Source: Sphingobium sp. WTD-1
GTDB lineage: Bacteria; Pseudomonadota; Alphaproteobacteria; Sphingomonadales; Sphingomonadaceae
Assembly: GCF_030128825.1 (NCBI RefSeq)
Contig: NZ_CP119131.1
Span: 1 to 6,362 of the forward strand
DNA: 6,362 bases
Reading direction: 5' to 3'
Part shown: positions 1-4,887 of the stretch, one piece after another
Numbering within the stretch: the first letter of the stretch is position 1
Layout of the letters: each line of letters opens with the position of its first letter
The notes under the pieces: generated by a model
The model's database searches: none
Seen by the model: the letters and a program-made list of their open reading frames with translations, nothing else
Told to the model about the DNA's origin: nothing
Translations under genes and position numbers: made by a program

Positions 1-10
1 ACGGCGTAAC

Positions 11-51
11 TTTGACCTATCAGGAACTATTTTGTTTGACCTATCAGGAAC
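11..51. repeat. Two type-A iterons (17-bp direct repeats)
   Basis: TTTGACCTATCAGGAAC occurs perfectly at 11-27 and 35-51, a 24-bp period. It shares its ends (TTTGACC and GGAAC) with the type-B repeats at 72-137 but has a different 5-bp core (TATCA instead of CTTTC). If the molecule is circular, this pair lies only 10-50 bp upstream of the repA start codon at 6362. That would place it over the repA promoter, where it could serve as an autoregulatory operator as well as an origin site. The repeats are seen directly; the binding role is inferred from iteron plasmids. Confidence 0.85.
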
Positions 52-71
52 GGTTGTTGATGGGAAGGCAG

Positions 72-137
72 TTTGACCCTTTCGGAACCAAAGTTTGACC
101 CTTTCGGAACCAAAGTTTGACCCTTTCGGAACCAAAA
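72..137. repeat. Three tandem 22-bp type-B iterons
   Basis: Three head-to-tail 22-bp units lie at 72-93, 94-115 and 116-137. Each begins TTTGACCCTTTCGGAACC, and the last unit differs from the others only in its final base (A for G). A 22-bp period is about two helical turns, so initiator monomers would sit on one DNA face. Tandem repeats of this size beside a RepA gene are the hallmark of a theta-type iteron origin. These are the probable RepA-binding sites that trigger origin opening and control copy number. Confidence 0.92.
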
Positions 138-239
138 TGCCGGTTTATGCTATTTTTCACAGGTGCTTATGAGCCGCGTAACTTACTCCGTAGGTAACAC
201 TAATAACACTAGAGCCTCCTGCAATTTCGAGGATCAAGG

Positions 240-323
240 GCCTTACCCAAAAGGGTAAGGCGGTGCGGCGCGCACCGGGCGCTTCGCCCCCTGCGCCGCT
301 TGCGGTCGCGGGAACGCGACCGC
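240..323. repeat. Cluster of three consecutive hairpins
   Basis: Three inverted repeats sit almost end to end. Hairpin 1 has a perfect 9-bp stem (GCCTTACCC at 240-248, GGGTAAGGC at 253-261) and an AAAA loop. Hairpin 2 is nested: GCGGCGC at 265-271 pairs with GCGCCGC at 293-299, and inside it GGGCG at 277-281 pairs with CGCCC at 285-289. Hairpin 3 has a perfect 9-bp stem (GCGGTCGCG at 302-310, CGCGACCGC at 315-323) around GGAA. None is followed by a T-run, so ordinary intrinsic termination is not clear. Possible roles are a transcription barrier between origin and parDE, a structured RNA, or a primosome or single-strand initiation site. Confidence 0.75.
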
Positions 324-343
324 TGGCACCACCAGCGCCCAGA

Positions 344-372
344 TTGCATCTTGGTACTTATTGGTATATATT
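344..372 (+). promoter_or_regulatory. Putative sigma-70 promoter of parDE
   Basis: A -35-like TTGCAT (344-349) and a -10-like TATATT (367-372) are separated by an ideal 17-bp spacer. Transcription would start near 380, leaving a short leader before the parD start at 404. It is the only good promoter match directly upstream of the operon. The -10 box lies inside the TTGG repeats, as expected for an autoregulated toxin-antitoxin promoter. Confidence 0.55.
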
Positions 373-380
373 GGGATCTG
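351..380. promoter_or_regulatory. Putative ParD operator: three in-phase TTGG repeats
   Basis: Three consecutive 10-bp units, TTGGTACTTA, TTGGTATATA and TTGGGATCTG, begin at 351, 361 and 371. They overlap the spacer and -10 box of the predicted parDE promoter. Ribbon-helix-helix antitoxins bind short tandem sites about one helical turn apart and repress their own promoter, so this is a good operator candidate. The repeats are visible; the binding role is inferred. Confidence 0.5.
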
Positions 381-403
381 CTTAGAACAAGAAGGGGGCG
401 GCG

Positions 404-652
404 ATGGCCCGCAATACATCCGTGTCCCTCGGGGACCATTTCACCACGTTCATCGACATGCAGGTGCAGGCCGGGCGCTACGGATCGGCCAGCGATGTGG
501 TGCGGGCAGGGCTGCGGCTGCTGCAAGAGCATGAGGCCAAGGTGAAGGCGCTGGAAGTCGCCCTGATCGAGGGCGAGGAATCCGGCGAACCGCAGCCCTT
601 TGACTTCGAAGCGTTCAAGAAGCGGAAGCGGGCGGAGTATGAGGGCAGATGA
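404..652 (+). CDS. parD: ParD-family antitoxin (ribbon-helix-helix)
   Basis: An 82-residue protein of the ParD/CopG-like type II antitoxin family. It should neutralise the ParE toxin encoded next to it and repress the shared promoter as a DNA-binding dimer. The N-terminal half (about 1-45) has the family pattern: a short beta strand (NTSVSLGDHF), then two helices containing the typical GRYGSASDVVRAGLRLL segment. The acidic then basic C-terminal part (about 50-82) is the usual toxin-wrapping tail. The ATG at 404 is preceded by an AAGGGG ribosome-binding site at 392-397. The stop codon overlaps the parE start as ATGA at 649-652, showing translational coupling. Length is normal for the family. 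As the first gene beside the origin, it fits a plasmid-stability role. Confidence 0.92.
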   Translation: MARNTSVSLGDHFTTFIDMQVQAGRYGSASDVVRAGLRLLQEHEAKVKALEVALIEGEESGEPQPFDFEAFKKRKRAEYEGR

Positions 653-936
653 AGGCCCTTTCCTTCTCGCCTCGGGCAGAAGTCGACATTGACGGTATCT
701 GGGACTACAGCGCCGACAACTGGGGGCCGGATCAGGCTGACCGCTACACCGACGAAATCCGGGATGCCTGCCATGCGCTGGCATCGGGCCGGAAGCAGGG
801 GCGGGCGACGAATGTTCGCCTTGGCTATCGCAAATGCCCCACCGGCTCGCATGTGATCTATTTCCGCGACCGGGGGGACTGGCTGGAGATTGTCCGCGTC
901 CTGCATAGCGCACAGGACGCGGAGCGGCACCTGTGA
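649..936 (+). CDS. parE: ParE-family toxin (RelE/ParE superfamily)
   Basis: A 95-residue type II toxin of the RelE/ParE superfamily. Characterised ParE proteins poison DNA gyrase, and in this setting the toxin would act when the plasmid and its unstable antitoxin are lost. Recognisable features are the start KALSFSPRAEVDIDGIWDY, the central helix with WGPDQADRYTDEI, and the C-terminal strands containing HVIYFRDRGDWLEIVRVLH, which match the ParE fold order. It looks full length and intact. Its start overlaps the parD stop by four bases, so expression depends on antitoxin translation. Its stop lies only four bases from the stop of the convergent minus-strand gene at 941. The gyrase target is family knowledge and not shown here; a ribosome-dependent RelE-like activity is less likely. 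Confidence 0.92.
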   Translation: MKALSFSPRAEVDIDGIWDYSADNWGPDQADRYTDEIRDACHALASGRKQGRATNVRLGYRKCPTGSHVIYFRDRGDWLEIVRVLHSAQDAERHL

Positions 937-940
937 GCCG

Positions 941-1507
941 TCACTCCCCGGCTGGCTGTGTCGGTGGTGAAACCATGAAGATGCAGTATCGGCTTCCGTC
1001 CCGCTGATCGGCGAATTCACCGCCTGCGGACAGGCAGTAGATGCGAGGATGCTGGCCGAAGGCTTTGGCATCGCCTCTGCCGGTGATCCAGAAGGCTGCC
1101 AGCGCGCCGATAAGCGCTCCTGCGGCCCCGATCGAGGTCAGCCAGACCCAGAACCCGCCGAACCAGCGCCACGCCTCCCTGCGGGCCTCTCCTGCGGCCT
1201 GTGAGAGGCTCCTGGCCGTTTGGAGGATCTCGGCATGGGATTCCCTGATAGCCCCTCTGGCGGCGTCCTGCGCGGCTTCTATGGCGGCGCGGTTGGTCTT
1301 GGCGGTGGCGAGCTGCAGCTGGCCCTCAAGGCGCTGTTCCAGCCGCTTGCCGGTTTGCGCCATGTTGTCGAGGCTCTTGGCGATGGTCGCGTTGAGGTGT
1401 TCGGCCTCGTCCCTGTCGAGGCTGGTGCGTTGCAGGTTCTCGATCTGGCGGCGCAGCGCGCCAATATCATCGACCAGAACCAGGAACGGATCGGTGTTGC
1501 CGCTCAT
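941..1507 (-). CDS. Mobilization accessory membrane protein (MobB-like by position)
   Basis: A 188-residue protein with no family I can name with certainty. Residues about 15-110 are highly charged, rich in Glu, Arg, Gln and Ala, and probably form a long coiled coil. Residues about 115-142 (FGGFWVWLTSIGAAGALIG and onward) form one strong transmembrane segment. A short C-terminal domain of about 45 residues follows, with Cys158 and Cys175 and an aromatic patch (RYCIFMV). No signal peptide is seen. Its start overlaps the stop of the TraD-like gene as ATGA (1504-1507), so the two are coupled. With the divergent relaxase, this suggests a role like the membrane-anchored MobB/MbeB proteins that help bring the relaxosome to the secretion channel. 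That role is inferred from position and topology. Confidence 0.6.
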   Translation of the reverse strand: MSGNTDPFLVLVDDIGALRRQIENLQRTSLDRDEAEHLNATIAKSLDNMAQTGKRLEQRLEGQLQLATAKTNRAAIEAAQDAARGAIRESHAEILQTARSLSQAAGEARREAWRWFGGFWVWLTSIGAAGALIGALAAFWITGRGDAKAFGQHPRIYCLSAGGEFADQRDGSRYCIFMVSPPTQPAGE

Positions 1508-1770
1508 GCCTCACCCGCCCCGGCGCTTTGCACCCTGGCATCGAGGTCGGCCAGCAGTCCGGCGATTTCCTTCTGGTCCACGTCCCGGGTTGCGTGTTTG
1601 CGCAGGGTGGATGCCAGCCATTTGGAAATCTTGGGGTCTTTCAGGGCTTCGGTGGTGACGATGGCGCCGACGATGATCTTTCGGCGGGTGTCGCTGGCTT
1701 TCTGACGGGTTTTGAGCCGCGCCAGCTTCGCTTGCGCATCTGCAATCTGCTGGTCGATGGTGCGCGCCAT
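1504..1770 (-). CDS. TraD/MobC-like small mobilization protein
   Basis: An 88-residue basic protein resembling the small conjugal transfer protein TraD family of Ti-type and related alphaproteobacterial plasmids. These are encoded beside MobQ-type relaxases and are thought to be relaxosome accessory factors. Residues 1-28 are helical and charged (DQQIADAQAKLARLKTRQK). The core KASDTRRKIIVGAIVTTEAL followed by KWLASTLRKHATRDVDQKEI shows the family pattern: a DTRRKI..GA motif, then a helix ending before a short LLADL segment. The ATG at 1770 is chosen because it follows a purine-rich AGGAAGGGCGGAAG leader. An upstream in-frame extension exists but lacks similarity. It is transcribed away from the relaxase across the oriT region. 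It should not be confused with TraD/TraG coupling ATPases, which are far larger. Confidence 0.72.
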   Translation of the reverse strand: MARTIDQQIADAQAKLARLKTRQKASDTRRKIIVGAIVTTEALKDPKISKWLASTLRKHATRDVDQKEIAGLLADLDARVQSAGAGEA

Positions 1771-1801
1771 TCTTCCGCCCTTCCTCTTTACAATCGTTGA
1801 A

Positions 1802-1852
1802 TTTGTGCCGCGTAGTGGATAGCGTGTCAAACACGAAGTGCCCACTTATACA
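1802..1852. promoter_or_regulatory. Putative divergent mob promoters within oriT
   Basis: On the minus strand a perfect -35 TTGACA (1830-1825) faces the TraD-like gene, with only a weak -10 (CACAAAT around 1807-1801) at 17-18 bp. On the plus strand GTGTCA (1824-1829) and TATACA (1847-1852), 17 bp apart, could serve the relaxase. The two predicted promoters overlap each other and the oriT repeats, so relaxosome binding could repress both. Each match is partial, so confidence is low. Confidence 0.35.
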
Positions 1853-1897
1853 AACGCTGCGCGTTTGTGTGGGCAAGGGAACCCTGCGTTTCCCTTG
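1823..1897. other. oriT: Putative origin of transfer (oriT) with RSF1010-like nic motif
   Basis: The gap between the divergent mobilization genes contains a perfect 8-bp inverted repeat, ACAAACGC (1850-1857) and GCGTTTGT (1861-1868), with a 3-base loop. On the minus strand the repeat is followed at once by TAAGTGGGCACTT (1848-1836). In RSF1010-type oriTs an inverted repeat is likewise followed by TAAGTGCGCCCT, which contains the nick site. A second 8-bp inverted repeat (CAAGGGAA 1874-1881, TTCCCTTG 1890-1897) and a small one (CGTGT 1823-1827, ACACG 1831-1835) flank it. The adjacent relaxase is of the matching MobQ class. The nick position itself is inferred. Confidence 0.62.
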
Positions 1898-1923
1898 AAC
1901 CCTTAGCCAAGTGCAGCGCGGAA

Positions 1924-3165
1924 ATGGCGATCTACCACCTTCGGGCCACGATGATTTCCCGCTCTGCCGGTCGCAGCGCCACAGCGGCAGCGGCCTACCG
2001 CGTGGGCGAACGGATCGAGGATCACCGCACCGGGCTGACCTTCGATTACCGTGCGCGCGGTGGCGTCGATCACGTCGAAACCCTCGCCCCTGCCAATGCG
2101 CCCGCATGGGTGCAGGACCGGGCGGCGCTGTGGAATGCGGTCGAGGCGGCAGAGACCCGGAAGAATTCGCAGGTTGCCCGCGAAATCCGGGTGGCTCTGC
2201 CTGCCGAGCTGGACCATGCGCAGCGCGTCGAGCTGGTGCGCGCGTTCTGCCAGCGCGAGTTCGTGGCCCGTGGCATGGTGGCCGACATCGCCCTTCATGC
2301 GCCGGGGCGCGAAGGCGATGATCGCAACCACCATGCCCATATCCTGCTGACCACCCGCGAAATCGGCCCCGAGGGGTTCGGGGCGAAGAACCGGGACTGG
2401 AACGCGGTCGAGATGCTGGAAGGATGGCGTGAGGCATGGGCGCGGGAGAGCAACCGCGCCCTTGAGCAATGCGGCCATGACGAGCGGATCGACCACCGGA
2501 CGCTAGAGGCGCAGCGGATTGAGGCGCAGGAGCGGGCCACCGCGGCGCATGATCGCGGTGACGAGGCCGAGGCGCTGCGGCAGACGGTGCGGGCGGTGGA
2601 ACTGGACCGGGATCCGCTGCCGCAACTCTCTGCCGGGGCGTGGCAGATGAAGGAACGCGGCATCGAGGTTGCGGCCGTCCGGGTGTGGCGCGAGGTCAAG
2701 GCGCAGGCGGCCGAGGTTGCGCGTGTGGCGGAGGTTCTGGCCGGTCAGGTGCGGGACTGGATCGGGCGGGCGGTGGATCGCCTCGGGCCGCCGGCGCAGG
2801 GTCTGGTCTATGCCGGCGCTGCGGATCGGGATGGCCGGGAGGGGAGGCAGGACCTGGCCGCGCGGTTGCGCGAGGCATGGGAGGCCCGCCAGAGCCGCAC
2901 CGCGTCCGATACCGTGGCCGCACCTGGTCAAACCCCGGAGCCGGAATCCGCCCGCAGCCTGGCCGAGCGGCTACGGGAGGCCGCGCAGGGGATCGACCGG
3001 GGAACGCTGGCCGAGGCCGCCGCGCGGTTGCAGGAAAGCCGGGAGGCCGAGGAACGCCAGCGGGTGCAGGAGGCCGAGCGTCTGAAGGAGCAAGAGCGGC
3101 AGCAGGAACGGTTGCGGGAGCGGGAAGCCCGCGACCACGACCGGGACAGCGGGCTTACCCATTGA
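1924..3165 (+). CDS. mobA: MobQ-type relaxase (MobA/MobL family)
   Basis: A 413-residue DNA relaxase that should nick oriT and stay bound to the 5' end during transfer. The start MAIYHLRATMISRSAGRSA matches the RSF1010 MobA N-terminus. Tyr25 falls where RSF1010 MobA has its nucleophilic tyrosine. Glu87 (in VAREIRVALP) and the His136-His137-Ala-His139 cluster (NHHAHILLTTR) form the metal-binding motif. The catalytic domain spans about 1-200. The remainder is an Ala/Arg/Glu-rich, probably helical and coiled-coil tail ending near DRDSGLTH. The RSF1010-type primase fusion is absent. The start at 1924 is chosen by homology, because the Shine-Dalgarno (GGAA) is abnormally close and the frame opens upstream at 1867. 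It is transcribed away from the oriT and the two accessory genes. Confidence 0.93.
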   Translation: MAIYHLRATMISRSAGRSATAAAAYRVGERIEDHRTGLTFDYRARGGVDHVETLAPANAPAWVQDRAALWNAVEAAETRKNSQVAREIRVALPAELDHAQRVELVRAFCQREFVARGMVADIALHAPGREGDDRNHHAHILLTTREIGPEGFGAKNRDWNAVEMLEGWREAWARESNRALEQCGHDERIDHRTLEAQRIEAQERATAAHDRGDEAEALRQTVRAVELDRDPLPQLSAGAWQMKERGIEVAAVRVWREVKAQAAEVARVAEVLAGQVRDWIGRAVDRLGPPAQGLVYAGAADRDGREGRQDLAARLREAWEARQSRTASDTVAAPGQTPEPESARSLAERLREAAQGIDRGTLAEAAARLQESREAEERQRVQEAERLKEQERQQERLREREARDHDRDSGLTH

Positions 3166-3523
3166 TCCGGCCAGCCCCGCCCCTACAGCCCGCAATGGAG
3201 CGAGCGGGCCGGGGCTGGCCTATCGACGGTTTGAGCCGATGCTGTTGAAAAACTCCGGCGGCCCTTCAGGACAGGGAGAAACCCGGGAAGTCGTTCCGAT
3301 CCAGCGCGCGGGATTGCCGATAACCAATGGGAGTTCGGTCTTCGGGAGACGTATATTCCAGCCCAAAGCCGCCATTCGTCGGCAAGGGGCACGCGGTGCA
3401 AAATGTCAGATGAGAGCACAAAGCTCTACCCGGCCGCCATTGACGCGTATCGGGCAGTGATGACCTTTCACATGGCTTCTGATACTGCGCGGCATGGAAC
3501 GAGAGCCGCAGTCGCAGGAAAAC
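3166..3523. other. Non-coding interval between relaxase and cargo gene
   Basis: About 360 bases without a convincing gene. A short plus-strand frame at 3239-3460 has no recognisable motif or good ribosome-binding site, so I do not call it. The interval starts with a strong hairpin (3169-3220). TGCTGTTGAAAAACTCC at 3240-3256 resembles sequences seen at the ends of some insertion sequences, but no partner copy is visible on the far side of the cargo gene. TTGACG at 3440-3445 could be a -35 box for the downstream gene, but it lacks a good -10. Base composition is less GC-rich than the relaxase, suggesting a junction with imported DNA (inference). Confidence 0.5.
3169..3220. terminator. Long GC-rich hairpin after the relaxase gene
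   Basis: GGCCAGCCCCG at 3169-3179 is perfectly complementary to CGGGGCTGGCC at 3210-3220. Inside it GCCCGC at 3188-3193 pairs with GCGGGC at 3204-3209 around a 10-base loop. The outer arm starts four bases after the relaxase stop codon. It lacks the downstream T-run of a classical intrinsic terminator, so it may instead pause transcription or protect the 3' end of the mob mRNA. Confidence 0.5.
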
Positions 3524-4855
3524 ATGAACTATCCCATCCCTTCTGATATGAGCCGCAACACCTTGTTCAAAGAAGGCGACGTGTTCGTCCTGTTCGGCGA
3601 GTTGTTCGGGCGGGGATACGCTACAGGTCTTGTCGACGAGGCCCGCAAGGCCGGCATGAAGATCGTGGGGATCACGGTCGGTCGGCGGGAAGAGGATAAC
3701 GCCCTCCGCGCACTGACGGCCGAAGAACTTGCAGAAGCCGAGGAGAAACTTGGCGGCACGATCATAAATGAACCGCTCATGGCGGGCTTTGACCTCGATG
3801 CGCCAGCAGGAGAGCCTACTCCGACCGAGCTTCTCAACAAGATGACGGTGGAGTCGTGGAAGGACGACAAGCTTGACTGGACGCATATCGAGATGTGTCG
3901 GAAGCATGGTGTCGACCGCTTCAAGACCACACTTGGTCGCGTTATGCGCGAACTGGACGGCATGATACCGGACGGCAAGAACGTGCTGTTTGCGCATACG
4001 ATGGCGGGGGGCATTCCGAAGGCCAAAGCGTTCCTCGTAATCGCGAACCGCATCTACAAGGGCCGTGGCGCGCGGCACATGTCCTCGCAGACCTTGATCG
4101 AGAGCGATTTGGGCAAGCTAATTCTTCAGAACTTCAATGAAGTATCTGCCAACACCTTCCAGCACCTCCTTGACGCCAGTTCCCCTATTCGGGACCGGAT
4201 CGAGGCGTCGGGAGGGCAGGTTCGCTATACGGCCTATGGCTATCACGGGACCGAAGTGCTGATCGGCGACGACTACCGCTGGCAGACATACACGAACTAC
4301 ACCCAAGGCTACGCAAAGATGCGATTGGAGGACATTGCCACGGAAGGTTGGGCTAATGGCGTGAAGGCGACTGTCTTCAATTGTCCAGAGATCCGGACCA
4401 ACTCCTCGGACGTGTTCGCGGGCATCGAACTGTCGCTGCTTCCGTTGCTTCGCGCGCTACAGAAAGAGGGCGGCGGCGCGTGGGTCGAGGCGCTGTGGAA
4501 CGAGTGTCAGGCGCTGCTGAAGGAAGGCGTGACGCTGGGCGATCTGTTGCAGAAAATATCGGATTACCAAAACCACGAGGCGATGCAACGCTTCTACGAC
4601 TTCGCCTCATGGCCCTTGCCCAACAGCCCGGAACAGGCAGAGCAGACGATTGGCACGTCGGGCGAGATCGTTCAACTGCACAAAGACAATAAAGCGCTGG
4701 TCAGTGACGTGCTGAGCTATCATGTCGTGACCGCGACCGGGCAGCTGATCTTCGGCGAAACGGGTTCACCTGCCGGTCCCGTTCTTTGGCTGAACCATGA
4801 TCTTGTAGCTCGCCAGCTTCTTGCAAACGAAGAAGCCTCGAAGAAGCCGGCGTAG
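3524..4855 (+). CDS. FabMG-like enoyl-ACP reductase family protein (probable cargo)
   Basis: A 443-residue soluble protein that I recognise, with moderate confidence, as like the FabMG family. FabMG is an atypical enoyl-ACP reductase first found through triclosan resistance in soil DNA; it does the FabI step (NADH-dependent reduction of enoyl-ACP in fatty acid synthesis) with weak triclosan binding. The N-terminus looks like a nucleotide-binding Rossmann unit: strand DVFVLFGE, glycine pattern G25-x3-G29-x-G31 (GELFGRGYATG), helix, strand KIVGITVGRR. Other distinctive segments are NVLFAHTMAGG (153-163) and a tyrosine-rich stretch with Tyr256, Tyr259, Tyr263 and Lys265, candidates for the reductase Tyr/Lys pair. 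The ATG at 3524 is preferred over 3494 because AGGAA lies at 3516-3520. No membrane segments are seen. It is the only gene here unrelated to plasmid upkeep. An uncharacterised oxidoreductase remains possible. Confidence 0.6.
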   Translation: MNYPIPSDMSRNTLFKEGDVFVLFGELFGRGYATGLVDEARKAGMKIVGITVGRREEDNALRALTAEELAEAEEKLGGTIINEPLMAGFDLDAPAGEPTPTELLNKMTVESWKDDKLDWTHIEMCRKHGVDRFKTTLGRVMRELDGMIPDGKNVLFAHTMAGGIPKAKAFLVIANRIYKGRGARHMSSQTLIESDLGKLILQNFNEVSANTFQHLLDASSPIRDRIEASGGQVRYTAYGYHGTEVLIGDDYRWQTYTNYTQGYAKMRLEDIATEGWANGVKATVFNCPEIRTNSSDVFAGIELSLLPLLRALQKEGGGAWVEALWNECQALLKEGVTLGDLLQKISDYQNHEAMQRFYDFASWPLPNSPEQAEQTIGTSGEIVQLHKDNKALVSDVLSYHVVTATGQLIFGETGSPAGPVLWLNHDLVARQLLANEEASKKPA

Positions 4856-4859
4856 CTTC

Positions 4860-4882
4860 CTATGGCGGCTTCGTCCGCATAG
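4860..4882. terminator. Possible bidirectional terminator between convergent genes
   Basis: The 32-base gap between the converging cargo gene and the HTH gene holds a hairpin: CTATGGCGG (4860-4868) against CCGCATAG (4875-4882), with one bulged G and a 6-base loop. It is placed where a shared terminator would be expected. There is no good T-run on either strand, so the call is tentative. Confidence 0.35.
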
Positions 4883-4887
4883 CAGAC

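Larger units (their letters stand above)
1..239. other. Putative origin of vegetative replication (oriV)
   Basis: This stretch has no gene-sized reading frame. It holds the five iterons (11-137) and then a segment at 138-239 that is clearly richer in A and T than the rest of the plasmid. That segment contains a degenerate DnaA-box-like TTTTTCACA at 153-161 (two mismatches to TTATCCACA) and a duplicated TAACACTA at 195-202 and 204-211. This matches a standard iteron origin with an adjacent unwinding region. The unwinding site and the DnaA box are only suggestive. The outer boundary is unknown and may run into the hairpins at 240-323. Confidence 0.75.

Noticed and set aside
72..137. CRISPR array
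   Set aside because: The 22-bp units are directly tandem without unique spacers and lie next to a RepA-type origin, so they are iterons.
153..161. DnaA box TTTTTCACA
   Set aside because: Two mismatches to the consensus and no second copy; mentioned only as suggestive within the origin.
1041..1705. Plus-strand open frames opposite the two mobilization accessory genes
   Set aside because: The minus-strand genes have coupled start and stop codons, a transmembrane segment and a family match; the plus-strand translations have none of these.
1511..2437. Long minus-strand open frame of about 300 codons opposite the start of the relaxase gene
   Set aside because: It overlaps the TraD-like gene in another frame and the well-supported relaxase on the other strand. 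Its translation is low-complexity Arg/Pro/Ala, typical of a GC-rich shadow frame.
3239..3460. Possible 73-residue plus-strand protein between relaxase and cargo gene
   Set aside because: There is no recognisable motif and no clear ribosome-binding site, and the composition is typical of a chance frame; treated as non-coding.
3266..4078. Minus-strand open frame of 270 codons opposite the FabMG-like gene
   Set aside because: It lies largely antisense to a gene with coherent protein features, shows no domain pattern of its own and lacks a convincing ribosome-binding site.
3240..4860. Complete insertion sequence or transposon around the cargo gene
   Set aside because: There is no transposase, and no matching inverted repeat of the 3240-3256 sequence appears after the cargo gene at 4856-4887.
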